From contig CAYJPK010000061.1 in the NCBI GenBank assembly GCA_964372035.1, positions 1 through 12,886 of the forward strand: 12,886 nt of DNA, read 5' to 3'. The position numbers and the translations under genes were made by a program. Of the stretch, positions 6,721 through 12,886 are shown piece after piece. Positions within the stretch are counted from its first letter, which is position 1, and every line of letters begins with the position of its first letter. This stretch comes from CAYJPK01 sp964372035. Its GTDB lineage: Bacteria > Desulfobacterota > Desulfovibrionia > Desulfovibrionales > Desulfovibrionaceae. The notes beneath the pieces are model-generated. The model ran no database searches and had not been told where the DNA came from. It worked only from the letters and a program-made list of their open reading frames with translations.

Positions 6721-7401
6721 ATGAGTAAAGCAACGATTCTTATTGTTGAGGACGAGCAAGATATTCGAGAACTCTTAAGTTTCAATCTTGAGCGTGATGG
6801 CTATACGGTGTTGCAGGCGGCAGACGGAAAAAAGGGGCTTGAAATCATAAAAATGAAAAAACCTGACTTAATTCTGCTTGATATTATGTTGCCTGAACTT
6901 GATGGTTTAAGTGTTTGCAAAGAACTTAGTCGTGATATTAATTTTAACACACCAATTATTATGCTTACTGCTAGAGGAGAAGATATTGACCGTATTTTGG
7001 GACTTGAGCTTGGAGCTGATGATTATGTTGTTAAGCCTTTTAATGTTCGTGAACTACTTCTTAGAATTAAAGCTGTTCTTCGCAGGAAAAATAAAACTAG
7101 CTCACAAGAGCAAAGTTTGTCCCGCAACGGCTTAGTTATAGATATTGCAGCACATAGTGTTTCTTACAATGGTAATAATATCAATTTGACAATTACTGAA
7201 TTTCGCTTGCTTGAAGATTTAGTAAAACATGCAGGTCTTGTTCGCTCACGCGAAGAATTGTTATCCCATGTTTGGGGCTACCACTTTGAAGGCTACGCAA
7301 GAACTGTTGATACACATGTTCGTAGACTTCGTATGAAGTTAGAAGATGCAGCTGATATGATTGAAACTATCAGAGGCATTGGATATAGATTTATTTCTTA
7401 A
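6721..7401 (+). CDS. phoB: Phosphate response regulator PhoB
   Basis: This 226-residue OmpR/PhoB-type response regulator activates Pho genes when phosphorylated by PhoR. The receiver domain (about 4-120) has the acidic pair E10-D11, the phospho-acceptor D54 in LLDIMLP, T83 and K105 (KPF). The C-terminal winged helix (about 130-225) carries the DNA-contact helix RTVDTHVRRLR (194-204) and the closing GIGYRF. GAGG at 6709-6712 precedes the ATG by 8 nt. It heads the plus-strand operon and lies behind its own Pho box, so positive autoregulation is likely. OmpR-family paralogues are similar in sequence, but linkage to phoR and pst makes PhoB the best call. Confidence 0.94.
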   Translation: MSKATILIVEDEQDIRELLSFNLERDGYTVLQAADGKKGLEIIKMKKPDLILLDIMLPELDGLSVCKELSRDINFNTPIIMLTARGEDIDRILGLELGADDYVVKPFNVRELLLRIKAVLRRKNKTSSQEQSLSRNGLVIDIAAHSVSYNGNNINLTITEFRLLEDLVKHAGLVRSREELLSHVWGYHFEGYARTVDTHVRRLRMKLEDAADMIETIRGIGYRFIS

Positions 7402-7415
7402 TTTAAAGGATTGAA

Positions 7416-9197
7416 ATGCAAAAAACATTTAGATTTAATGTAATTCTTAGTTTTACAGTAATATTAATTCTGAGCCTAATATTACCAGCACTTTACACAC
7501 GCTCTAAACTCCAAGATACTATTATTGAAGAAGCAAAGTCAAATGCAATCATTGAAGCTAGACAGGCGCTCAATATTATATCTGCTTTTTCTAAAAAAAC
7601 TGATGAATTGCCAAGCTTAGTAACGGCTATGACTAAGGGAACTCAACTTCGTATTACTATAGCTAACAATAATGGTGATATTATTATTGATTCAGAAGTT
7701 GAACAAAAAAATATCAGCGAGCTTGATAATCATAGCGACCGCCCTGAATTTATTAATGCACTTCGTGCTGATTCTGGTGTTAGCATTAGATATAGTAATA
7801 CTTTAAAGCTAGATATGGTATATGCGGCAATTCAAATTCCAGCTGATATGTTTAGTTCTGAACTTAAAGCTGGCGGTATTTTACGTGTTGCTGTGCCATT
7901 TTCAGTCGTTCAAAGCAAAATAAATAGCAATTCTGAAACATTAATTTATATATTTATTTCACTTGTTGCAATTATAGCTGCCTTTATTCTTGGGGCTTAT
8001 CTATCTAAAAGAGTTGAAGGTCCTTTATCAGAAATGGCAAGCGTTATCCAAAGTATATCTTCTGGTAATTACAAAAAAAGATTGCATATTCAACCAAATT
8101 CTGACTTTACTGCCATCGCAAACTCTGTAAATGTTATGGCTGATCGCATTGAAAGCTCTATTTCAGATATAAAAGAAAATAAAGCTCAGCTTCGTTCTAT
8201 TTTAGAAACAATGCAAGAAGGTGTGCTTGTTCTTGGTAGAAATGGCAAAATTAAGATGGTAAACAAGGCCTTAATCAACCTATTTCCAAAAGCTGAATTT
8301 GGCATTGGTCTTAATCCTATTGAAGTTATTAGTTCACCAGAATTGCAAAAAGCCATTGATGAACTTTTAAGTAGCTCGATCAATGAAAATGTTAATATTA
8401 GTATTGAAATTGAGCCAAGACGCGATCTAATTTTAAATGTTCATCTTGTACGCCCGCAAATTCAATCACATGATGTTGTTGCTGTTGCTGTTTTTCATGA
8501 TGTAACTGAAACTGTTAGATTAATGCGAATTCGTCGTGACTTTGTAGCAAATGTAAGTCATGAGCTTAGAACTCCGCTTACAGCAATTTGTGGCTTTGCT
8601 GAAACTTTAGCGATTATGACTGCTTCGGAAATTGATAATATTCATAAATTTAGCGAAAAAATTAATTATCATGCTAACTATATGAATAGAATTGTTGAAG
8701 ACTTACTTACGCTTGCAAGACTTGAAAGTACTAATTTACCGCTTGAAATTACTGATGTTAAGCTTATTGATATTGTCAATGGCAGTGCAACAAACCTTGA
8801 ACTGCAATTTAAAGAAAAGAATTTAGAACTTAAACGTGAGCTTGATGAAAACATTATTGTTAAGGCTGATGCTCATTTCATTGGACAAGTGCTTAGAAAT
8901 TTATTAGAAAATGCTTGTCGCTACAGCCCGAATGATAGTGTTATTGAACTCAGTGTCAAAAAAAATGAACAAGAAATTATGATTTCTGTGCATGATAATG
9001 GTGTTGGTATTCCAGAAGATGAAGCAGGACGTATTTTTGAGCGTTTCTATAGAATTGGTGTAAAAAAACAAAATAATAATTCAACTGGTCTTGGACTTGC
9101 AATTTGTAAACATATTGTTGAACGTCATGGCGGAAGAATTTGGGCAGCAAATACTAAGGGTGCAACTATTTGTTTTACCTTGCCACATAATGAATAA
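7416..9197 (+). CDS. phoR: Phosphate sensor histidine kinase PhoR
   Basis: This 593-residue inner-membrane kinase controls PhoB. In order it has TM1 (about 8-27), an extracytoplasmic sensor domain of about 145 residues, TM2 (about 175-196), HAMP (about 197-249), PAS (about 258-365), a dimerisation/phospho-acceptor helix with H382 in NVSHELRTPL, and an ATP-binding domain. The ATP-binding domain has an N box (N495, N499), G1 (DNGVGIPED, 527-535), an F box (FERFYR, 541-546) and G2 (GLGLAI, 558-563). The large periplasmic domain resembles the Bacillus-type PhoR plan more than E. coli PhoR, which has almost none. It starts 14 nt after phoB with AAGGA as ribosome site, and pstB follows 25 nt later. 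Phosphate control is inferred from context. Confidence 0.9.
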   Translation: MQKTFRFNVILSFTVILILSLILPALYTRSKLQDTIIEEAKSNAIIEARQALNIISAFSKKTDELPSLVTAMTKGTQLRITIANNNGDIIIDSEVEQKNISELDNHSDRPEFINALRADSGVSIRYSNTLKLDMVYAAIQIPADMFSSELKAGGILRVAVPFSVVQSKINSNSETLIYIFISLVAIIAAFILGAYLSKRVEGPLSEMASVIQSISSGNYKKRLHIQPNSDFTAIANSVNVMADRIESSISDIKENKAQLRSILETMQEGVLVLGRNGKIKMVNKALINLFPKAEFGIGLNPIEVISSPELQKAIDELLSSSINENVNISIEIEPRRDLILNVHLVRPQIQSHDVVAVAVFHDVTETVRLMRIRRDFVANVSHELRTPLTAICGFAETLAIMTASEIDNIHKFSEKINYHANYMNRIVEDLLTLARLESTNLPLEITDVKLIDIVNGSATNLELQFKEKNLELKRELDENIIVKADAHFIGQVLRNLLENACRYSPNDSVIELSVKKNEQEIMISVHDNGVGIPEDEAGRIFERFYRIGVKKQNNNSTGLGLAICKHIVERHGGRIWAANTKGATICFTLPHNE

Positions 9198-9222
9198 CAA
9201 AAACTAATCAGGATATTTTTTT

Positions 9223-9969
9223 ATGAAAATGTATACTAAGAATGTAAATTTCTTTTATGGTGAAAATCAAGCTTTGCATGATATTAGCTTAACGTTTCCA
9301 GATAAACAAGTTACAGCTTTAATTGGACCATCTGGCTGTGGTAAGTCAACTTTTTTACGTTGCTTAAACCGTATGAATGACTTAATTCCAGGTACAAGAA
9401 TTGAAGGTGAAATTTCGCTTGATGGTGAAAATATTGTCGGTAATACTGATGTTGTTTCACTTCGTCGTAAAGTTGGTATGGTATTTCAAAAACCAAACCC
9501 ATTTCCAAAGACTATTTTTGAAAATGTTGCTTATGGGCTTAAGGTAAATGGTGAAAAAAATGCTACTGTTATTGCGGACAAGGTAGAACTTAGCTTAAAA
9601 CGTGCTGCTATTTTTGAAGAAGTTAAAGATAGATTATATACCTCTGCGCTTGGACTTTCAGGCGGTCAGCAACAACGTTTATGTATTGCTAGGGCCTTAG
9701 CTGTTGAGCCGGAAGTGTTACTTATGGACGAACCTGCTAGCGCACTTGACCCTATTGCAACGCAACGCATTGAAGAAAGTATTCACGAACTTAAAGACCA
9801 GCTAACTATTGTTATTGTTACGCACAACATGCAACAAGCTGCTCGTGTTTCTGACTTTACTGCTTTTTTCTACATGGGTAAACTCATTGAACATGATAGC
9901 ACTAATAATATCTTTACAAATCCAAAATTAAAACAAACAGAAGATTACATTACCGGTCGTTTTGGTTAA
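9223..9969 (+). CDS. pstB: Phosphate ABC transporter ATPase PstB
   Basis: PstB hydrolyses ATP on the cytoplasmic face to power PstC-PstA. In 248 residues it has Walker A GPSGCGKST (35-43), the Q-loop glutamine Q89 in a PstB-typical MVFQKPNPFPKTIFENVAYG context (86-105), signature LSGGQQQR (145-152), Walker B VLLMDEP (165-171, catalytic E170) and the H-loop H201. RCLNRMNDLIPG (46-57) is also characteristic of PstB. A second ATG two codons in is possible, but CAGGAT at 9209-9214 suits the first. Co-transcription with phoBR, not with pstCA, is the notable point: the whole transporter needs both divergent transcripts. Confidence 0.96.
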   Translation: MKMYTKNVNFFYGENQALHDISLTFPDKQVTALIGPSGCGKSTFLRCLNRMNDLIPGTRIEGEISLDGENIVGNTDVVSLRRKVGMVFQKPNPFPKTIFENVAYGLKVNGEKNATVIADKVELSLKRAAIFEEVKDRLYTSALGLSGGQQQRLCIARALAVEPEVLLMDEPASALDPIATQRIEESIHELKDQLTIVIVTHNMQQAARVSDFTAFFYMGKLIEHDSTNNIFTNPKLKQTEDYITGRFG

Positions 9970-9994
9970 TTTTTAACTTTACTCTTCAAGACAG

Positions 9995-10033
9995 CAAACC
10001 AACAATTCTAACAAGTTGTTGGTTTGTTTTTTT
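9995..10033 (+). terminator. Terminator of phoB-phoR-pstB
   Basis: A perfect 11-bp stem, CAAACCAACAA (9995-10005) with TTGTTGGTTTG (10016-10026), has a 10-nt loop and is followed by seven T (10027-10033). It begins 25 nt past the pstB stop, so the chemoreceptor downstream should be a separate transcript. Confidence 0.92.
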
Positions 10034-10077
10034 ATATTAAAATTGTTAAAAAAATCATATCTTTTGTCTAAAAATTA

Positions 10078-10106
10078 TTGCAAAAAATCTATTATATTTG
10101 TATACT
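10078..10106 (+). promoter_or_regulatory. Sigma-70-type promoter of the chemoreceptor
   Basis: TTGCAA (10078-10083) and TATACT (10101-10106) are separated by exactly 17 nt in an AT-rich setting. Transcription would start near 10113. No flagellar sigma-28 promoter (TAAA then GCCGATAA) was seen, although many chemoreceptor genes use one. Confidence 0.6.
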
Positions 10107-10177
10107 ATAAGAAACTAAGTCCTATTAATTAGTAATTTAAGTTGACATCACTACAGTCAACTTAAGAAAAGGCACAC

Positions 10178-10192
10178 ATGCTCCAACACTAA
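10178..10192 (+). CDS. Possible four-codon upstream ORF in the chemoreceptor leader
   Basis: ATG CTC CAA CAC TAA would encode MLQH. An AAGG (10169-10172) lies 5 nt before the ATG, a good ribosome-binding spacing, and a stable triloop hairpin starts 2 nt after the stop. Such a layout could support leader-peptide control, but a frame this short can arise by chance. Confidence 0.2.
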   Translation: MLQH

Positions 10193-10344
10193 CAGTGCAA
10201 TAAAATTGCACTTATGCTTGCGCAATGATTGCCTGCTACCGCAGTAGCGATAGTAATTTCTCCTGAAACTATTATCTGAGAGCTAGGTCGAAGAACTTGC
10301 TTGATTTTTTTTACTAAATCAAAACTAAAAAAGGTGGAGACGCT

Positions 10345-12741
10345 ATGAAATTGCAACTAAAGCTTCAATTACCAATTATGCTGTTGCTTGTACTTCTTCT
10401 AGGTATAAGCGGTTATATGAGCTATACTGATGCCGAAAATTCACTTCGTGGAAGCATCATTAAAACATTTACACGCGAAGGCAAGGCAATTACAGAAGGC
10501 ATTACAAGTATTAATGAAAGATCTTTAAGAGAGTTAGAGTTAATAGCTAATCGCCCAGAAATTATTAACTTTATCAAAGAAAGTTCATCTGGGGCAGAAC
10601 CTACCAACAAAGCAAATACCTATTTGCAAAATGAGGTAAATAGTAATTCTCTTTTTGTTCGCATGAATATTTTAAGCGCAAATGGGCATACATATGCTTC
10701 TTCAAATCCACAAGCTGACATCATAGGTAAAGATTTATCTAGCCGTATATACTTTAAAGAAGCAATAAATGGTAATAACTATAATTCTTCCATTTTTAAA
10801 AGTGGAGTTACTGGAAACCCAATATTTTTAGCAACTGTACCGATTAAAGATGATGGTAAAATAATTGGCGTTCTTCGTGGTGTTTTTAGCATGAAGCTTC
10901 TATCTGACATGCTAGATGGTCTAAAGACAAACTTACCTAATGGTGGAGCAGCTTTTATCCTTAATGACAAAGGTCTTATATCTGTTGCTGATGTTAAGGA
11001 ATGGATTTTTAATGAAAACCTCGGTCCAATTAATTATTTTAAAGAGTGGGCAAATACAAAAAAAGATGGCTTTGAGGAAATTTTAACCGATGCTGGTGAT
11101 CCTGCTTTATTTTATCATGTAACAACACCTGATGGCAAGTTTACAGCTGTTGTTCGTGCTGTAACGGCTGACGCTTTTGCATCGCTAACAGAAATGCGTA
11201 ATCATAGTATTCTAATTACAGTTGTTGGAGTTCTTCTTGGATCTATTGTTGTTTTCTTATTGATTACGCCGGTTGTTCGTGCATTAAAGCATGGTGTTGA
11301 TTTTGCAAATGAAATTTCAGAAGGTCATTTAAATGGTGAGCTAAAAGTTAAGCGTAATGATGAGATTGGTGAGCTTGCAAATGCACTTCGCTCAATCCCA
11401 ACCTCACTTAATAGCGTTATGACAGAGTACAGAAACTTAGAACATTTGGTTGAAACAGGTTATATTTCTTCACGTGGCAATGCTAGTAATTTTAAGGGTG
11501 AGTTTGCAAACCTTATCAATGGTACAAATAGCGTGCTTAAGCGATTAAATGATATTATTGATAGTTTGCCATCACCAGTTGTTGTACTTGATAAAGACTT
11601 AAAGGCAAGGTATTTAAATACAGTTGCTCAAGAACTTGCCGGTGCAAATTTTGAAGATAAAACATGTCATCAATTATTTGCCCGTGATGATGATGGAACA
11701 GCATGCGATGGGCTACGTAATGCATATAATACTAAGCGCCCTGCTTCTGGTGAAACAATTGCACACCCTAAAGGCAAAGCTCTTGATATTACCTACACGG
11801 CTATCCCAATGTTAGATAATAAAGGAAATATTGCTTCTATTGTTCAGTTAGTGACTGATATTTCTTCAATTAAAGAAACTCAACGCACTATTATGCAAGT
11901 TGCAGCAGAAGTAACTGACGTTGCTGATAGAGTTGCAACAGCTTCAGAACAACTTTCTGCCCAAGTTGCTCAAGTTGCAAATGGTTCTGAAGAACAGCGT
12001 CATCGCATGTCTTCAAATGTTGCTGCTATTGAAGAAATGAATGCAACGGTTTTAGAAGTTGCAAACAATGCTGAACAAGCTAGAGTTCAAGCATCTGAAA
12101 CACTTGAAAAAGCAAGTGATGGTGCTAATCTTGTTTCACAAGTTGTAACAGCAATTGGTGATGTTAATACTGTTTCTTTACAACTTTCTGATGATATTAA
12201 GTCACTTGGTAATCAAGTTGAAGCAATTGGTTCTGTTATGGGCGTGATTTCTGATATTGCTGACCAAACTAACTTGCTTGCACTTAATGCCGCCATTGAG
12301 GCAGCTCGTGCTGGTGATGCTGGACGGGGTTTTGCTGTTGTTGCTGATGAAGTTCGTAAATTAGCTGAAAAAACTATGAGCGCAACAACTGAGGTTGGTT
12401 CAAGTATTACTGGTATTCAGCGTTCAACAGCTGCAAATATTGAACAATTTGAAAAAGCAGTTAAAATAATTAATGATGCCACAAATTTAAGCAATAGTTC
12501 TGGCTCTGCTCTTGCAGAAATTCAAGAATTGGCAGTTCAAAACTCTTCACTTATTACTGGTATTGCAACAGCTGCAGAAGAACAATCTGCTACTTCTGAG
12601 GAAATTAATCAAGCTTCAAGTAGCATTAATCAAATTGCAGAAGAAATTTCTACTGGTATGGTTGAAGCCTCCTCTGCTGTTCGTGAATTAGCATCTTTAG
12701 CAGTAGAATTAAAAGAAAATCTGCGCAGATTACAATCATAA
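10345..12741 (+). CDS. Transmembrane methyl-accepting chemotaxis protein with Cache, HAMP and PAS domains
   Basis: This 798-residue chemoreceptor senses a ligand outside the inner membrane and controls CheA. It has TM1 (about 9-27), a periplasmic double-Cache-like sensor (about 32-285), TM2 (about 289-309), HAMP (about 308-362), a second HAMP-like stretch (about 363-405), a PAS domain (about 405-510) and a long signalling coiled coil (about 515-798). The hairpin tip is intact: DQTNLLALNAAIEAARAGDA (640-659) then GRGFAVVADEVRKLAE (660-675). The PAS domain has C441 and C454. No CheR-binding pentapeptide is present at the C-terminus (ending RRLQS). GGTGGAG (10333-10339) lies 5 nt before the ATG. 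The ligand cannot be told from sequence, and a role in phosphate taxis is not supported, because a terminator separates it from the pho genes. Confidence 0.93.
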   Translation: MKLQLKLQLPIMLLLVLLLGISGYMSYTDAENSLRGSIIKTFTREGKAITEGITSINERSLRELELIANRPEIINFIKESSSGAEPTNKANTYLQNEVNSNSLFVRMNILSANGHTYASSNPQADIIGKDLSSRIYFKEAINGNNYNSSIFKSGVTGNPIFLATVPIKDDGKIIGVLRGVFSMKLLSDMLDGLKTNLPNGGAAFILNDKGLISVADVKEWIFNENLGPINYFKEWANTKKDGFEEILTDAGDPALFYHVTTPDGKFTAVVRAVTADAFASLTEMRNHSILITVVGVLLGSIVVFLLITPVVRALKHGVDFANEISEGHLNGELKVKRNDEIGELANALRSIPTSLNSVMTEYRNLEHLVETGYISSRGNASNFKGEFANLINGTNSVLKRLNDIIDSLPSPVVVLDKDLKARYLNTVAQELAGANFEDKTCHQLFARDDDGTACDGLRNAYNTKRPASGETIAHPKGKALDITYTAIPMLDNKGNIASIVQLVTDISSIKETQRTIMQVAAEVTDVADRVATASEQLSAQVAQVANGSEEQRHRMSSNVAAIEEMNATVLEVANNAEQARVQASETLEKASDGANLVSQVVTAIGDVNTVSLQLSDDIKSLGNQVEAIGSVMGVISDIADQTNLLALNAAIEAARAGDAGRGFAVVADEVRKLAEKTMSATTEVGSSITGIQRSTAANIEQFEKAVKIINDATNLSNSSGSALAEIQELAVQNSSLITGIATAAEEQSATSEEINQASSSINQIAEEISTGMVEASSAVRELASLAVELKENLRRLQS

Positions 12742-12805
12742 GTGAATTATTCTCTTTTGTTGTATTACACACTTTTATAATAGCCTATAAATTTTAAATA
12801 GCTAG

Positions 12806-12842
12806 AAAAATCCAAGCGGACTTGCTCTTCTTGGATTTTTTT
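12806..12842 (+). terminator. Terminator of the chemoreceptor gene
   Basis: An 11-bp stem, AAAAATCCAAG (12806-12816) with CTTGGATTTTT (12830-12840), has a 13-nt loop and a short T-run. It lies 64 nt past the stop. A second small hairpin, AAGTAAC (12850-12856) with GTTACTT (12865-12871), followed by a T-rich stretch, may back it up. Confidence 0.8.
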
Positions 12843-12886
12843 GCGTTTTAAGTAACGTAGCTGTGTTACTTTTATTTTAAAGCTTG

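Larger units (their letters stand above)
9970..10344 (+). other. pstB-chemoreceptor intergenic region with structured leader
   Basis: The region holds the pstB terminator, the chemoreceptor promoter (10078-10106) and a leader of about 230 nt. Leader hairpins include TTAAGTTGAC (10137-10146) with GTCAACTTAA (10156-10165), a perfect 10 bp; AGTGCAAT (10194-10201) with ATTGCACT (10205-10212), a triloop; CTGC with GCAG (10233-10244); 10249-10260 with 10265-10276, 12 bp with one G-U and one mismatch around a TCCT loop; and TTGATTT (10301-10307) with AAATCAA (10316-10322). No known riboswitch class was recognised, and no Pho box was found. Confidence 0.6.

Noticed and set aside
10043..10080. Pho box upstream of the chemoreceptor
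   Set aside because: TTGTTAA at 10043-10049 has no second unit at 11-bp spacing, so phosphate control is not supported.
10166..10260. c-di-GMP (GEMM) riboswitch before the chemoreceptor
   Set aside because: The position would be typical, but the conserved GGCAAACC-type and tetraloop/receptor elements are absent.
10271..10300. CTGAGAG motif as a TPP riboswitch
   Set aside because: Only the short motif matches; the other conserved THI-box segments and helices are missing.
12867..12878. 12-nt match TACTTTTATTTT to positions 60-71 as a boundary repeat of an element
   Set aside because: It is short and AT-only apart from one base, with no target-site duplication or flanking mobility gene; chance is likely in such AT-rich DNA.

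Overview
This is an AT-rich window (roughly one third G+C by eye) from a Gram-negative bacterium. PstS has a Sec signal peptide, and the Pst, PhoBR and chemoreceptor proteins look proteobacterial. The style of the 798-residue chemoreceptor, the compact low-GC codon use and the presence of a LarA-type enzyme would fit a low-GC member of the Desulfovibrionaceae (Lawsonia- or Taurinivorans-like). This is an inference from general resemblance; no marker gene settles it.

Layout. 1-526 has no convincing gene. It holds two adjacent long imperfect inverted repeats (155-228 and 238-388), an A-rich tract, and the terminator of the first operon. 527-2775 (minus strand) is a two-gene operon: a KdgT-family 2-keto-3-deoxygluconate permease, then a LarA-family nickel-dependent hydroxyacid racemase/epimerase with its catalytic residues intact. 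2913-6501 (minus strand) is a phosphate-uptake operon in the order pstS, pstC, pstA, phoU, ending at a strong terminator. 6721-9969 (plus strand) is phoB, phoR, pstB, also ending at a strong terminator. 10345-12741 (plus strand) is a large transmembrane chemoreceptor behind a leader of about 230 nt with several hairpins.

How the parts work together. PstS binds periplasmic phosphate, PstC and PstA form the channel, PstB powers it, PhoU couples transport to signalling, PhoR senses and PhoB activates transcription. The pst genes are split over two divergent transcripts: the ATPase gene pstB lies behind phoBR, not between pstA and phoU. The shared 219-bp control region carries two Pho-box-like direct-repeat pairs, each built from (C/T)TGTAAC units at an 11-bp period. 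Each is oriented toward its own gene, so PhoB could drive both arms.

The permease/LarA pair is a separate metabolic module, probably for a sugar acid or other 2-hydroxyacid. The nickel-pincer cofactor genes that LarA enzymes need (larB, larC, larE) are not in the window. The least explained parts are the nested hairpins at 137-388 and the structured chemoreceptor leader.
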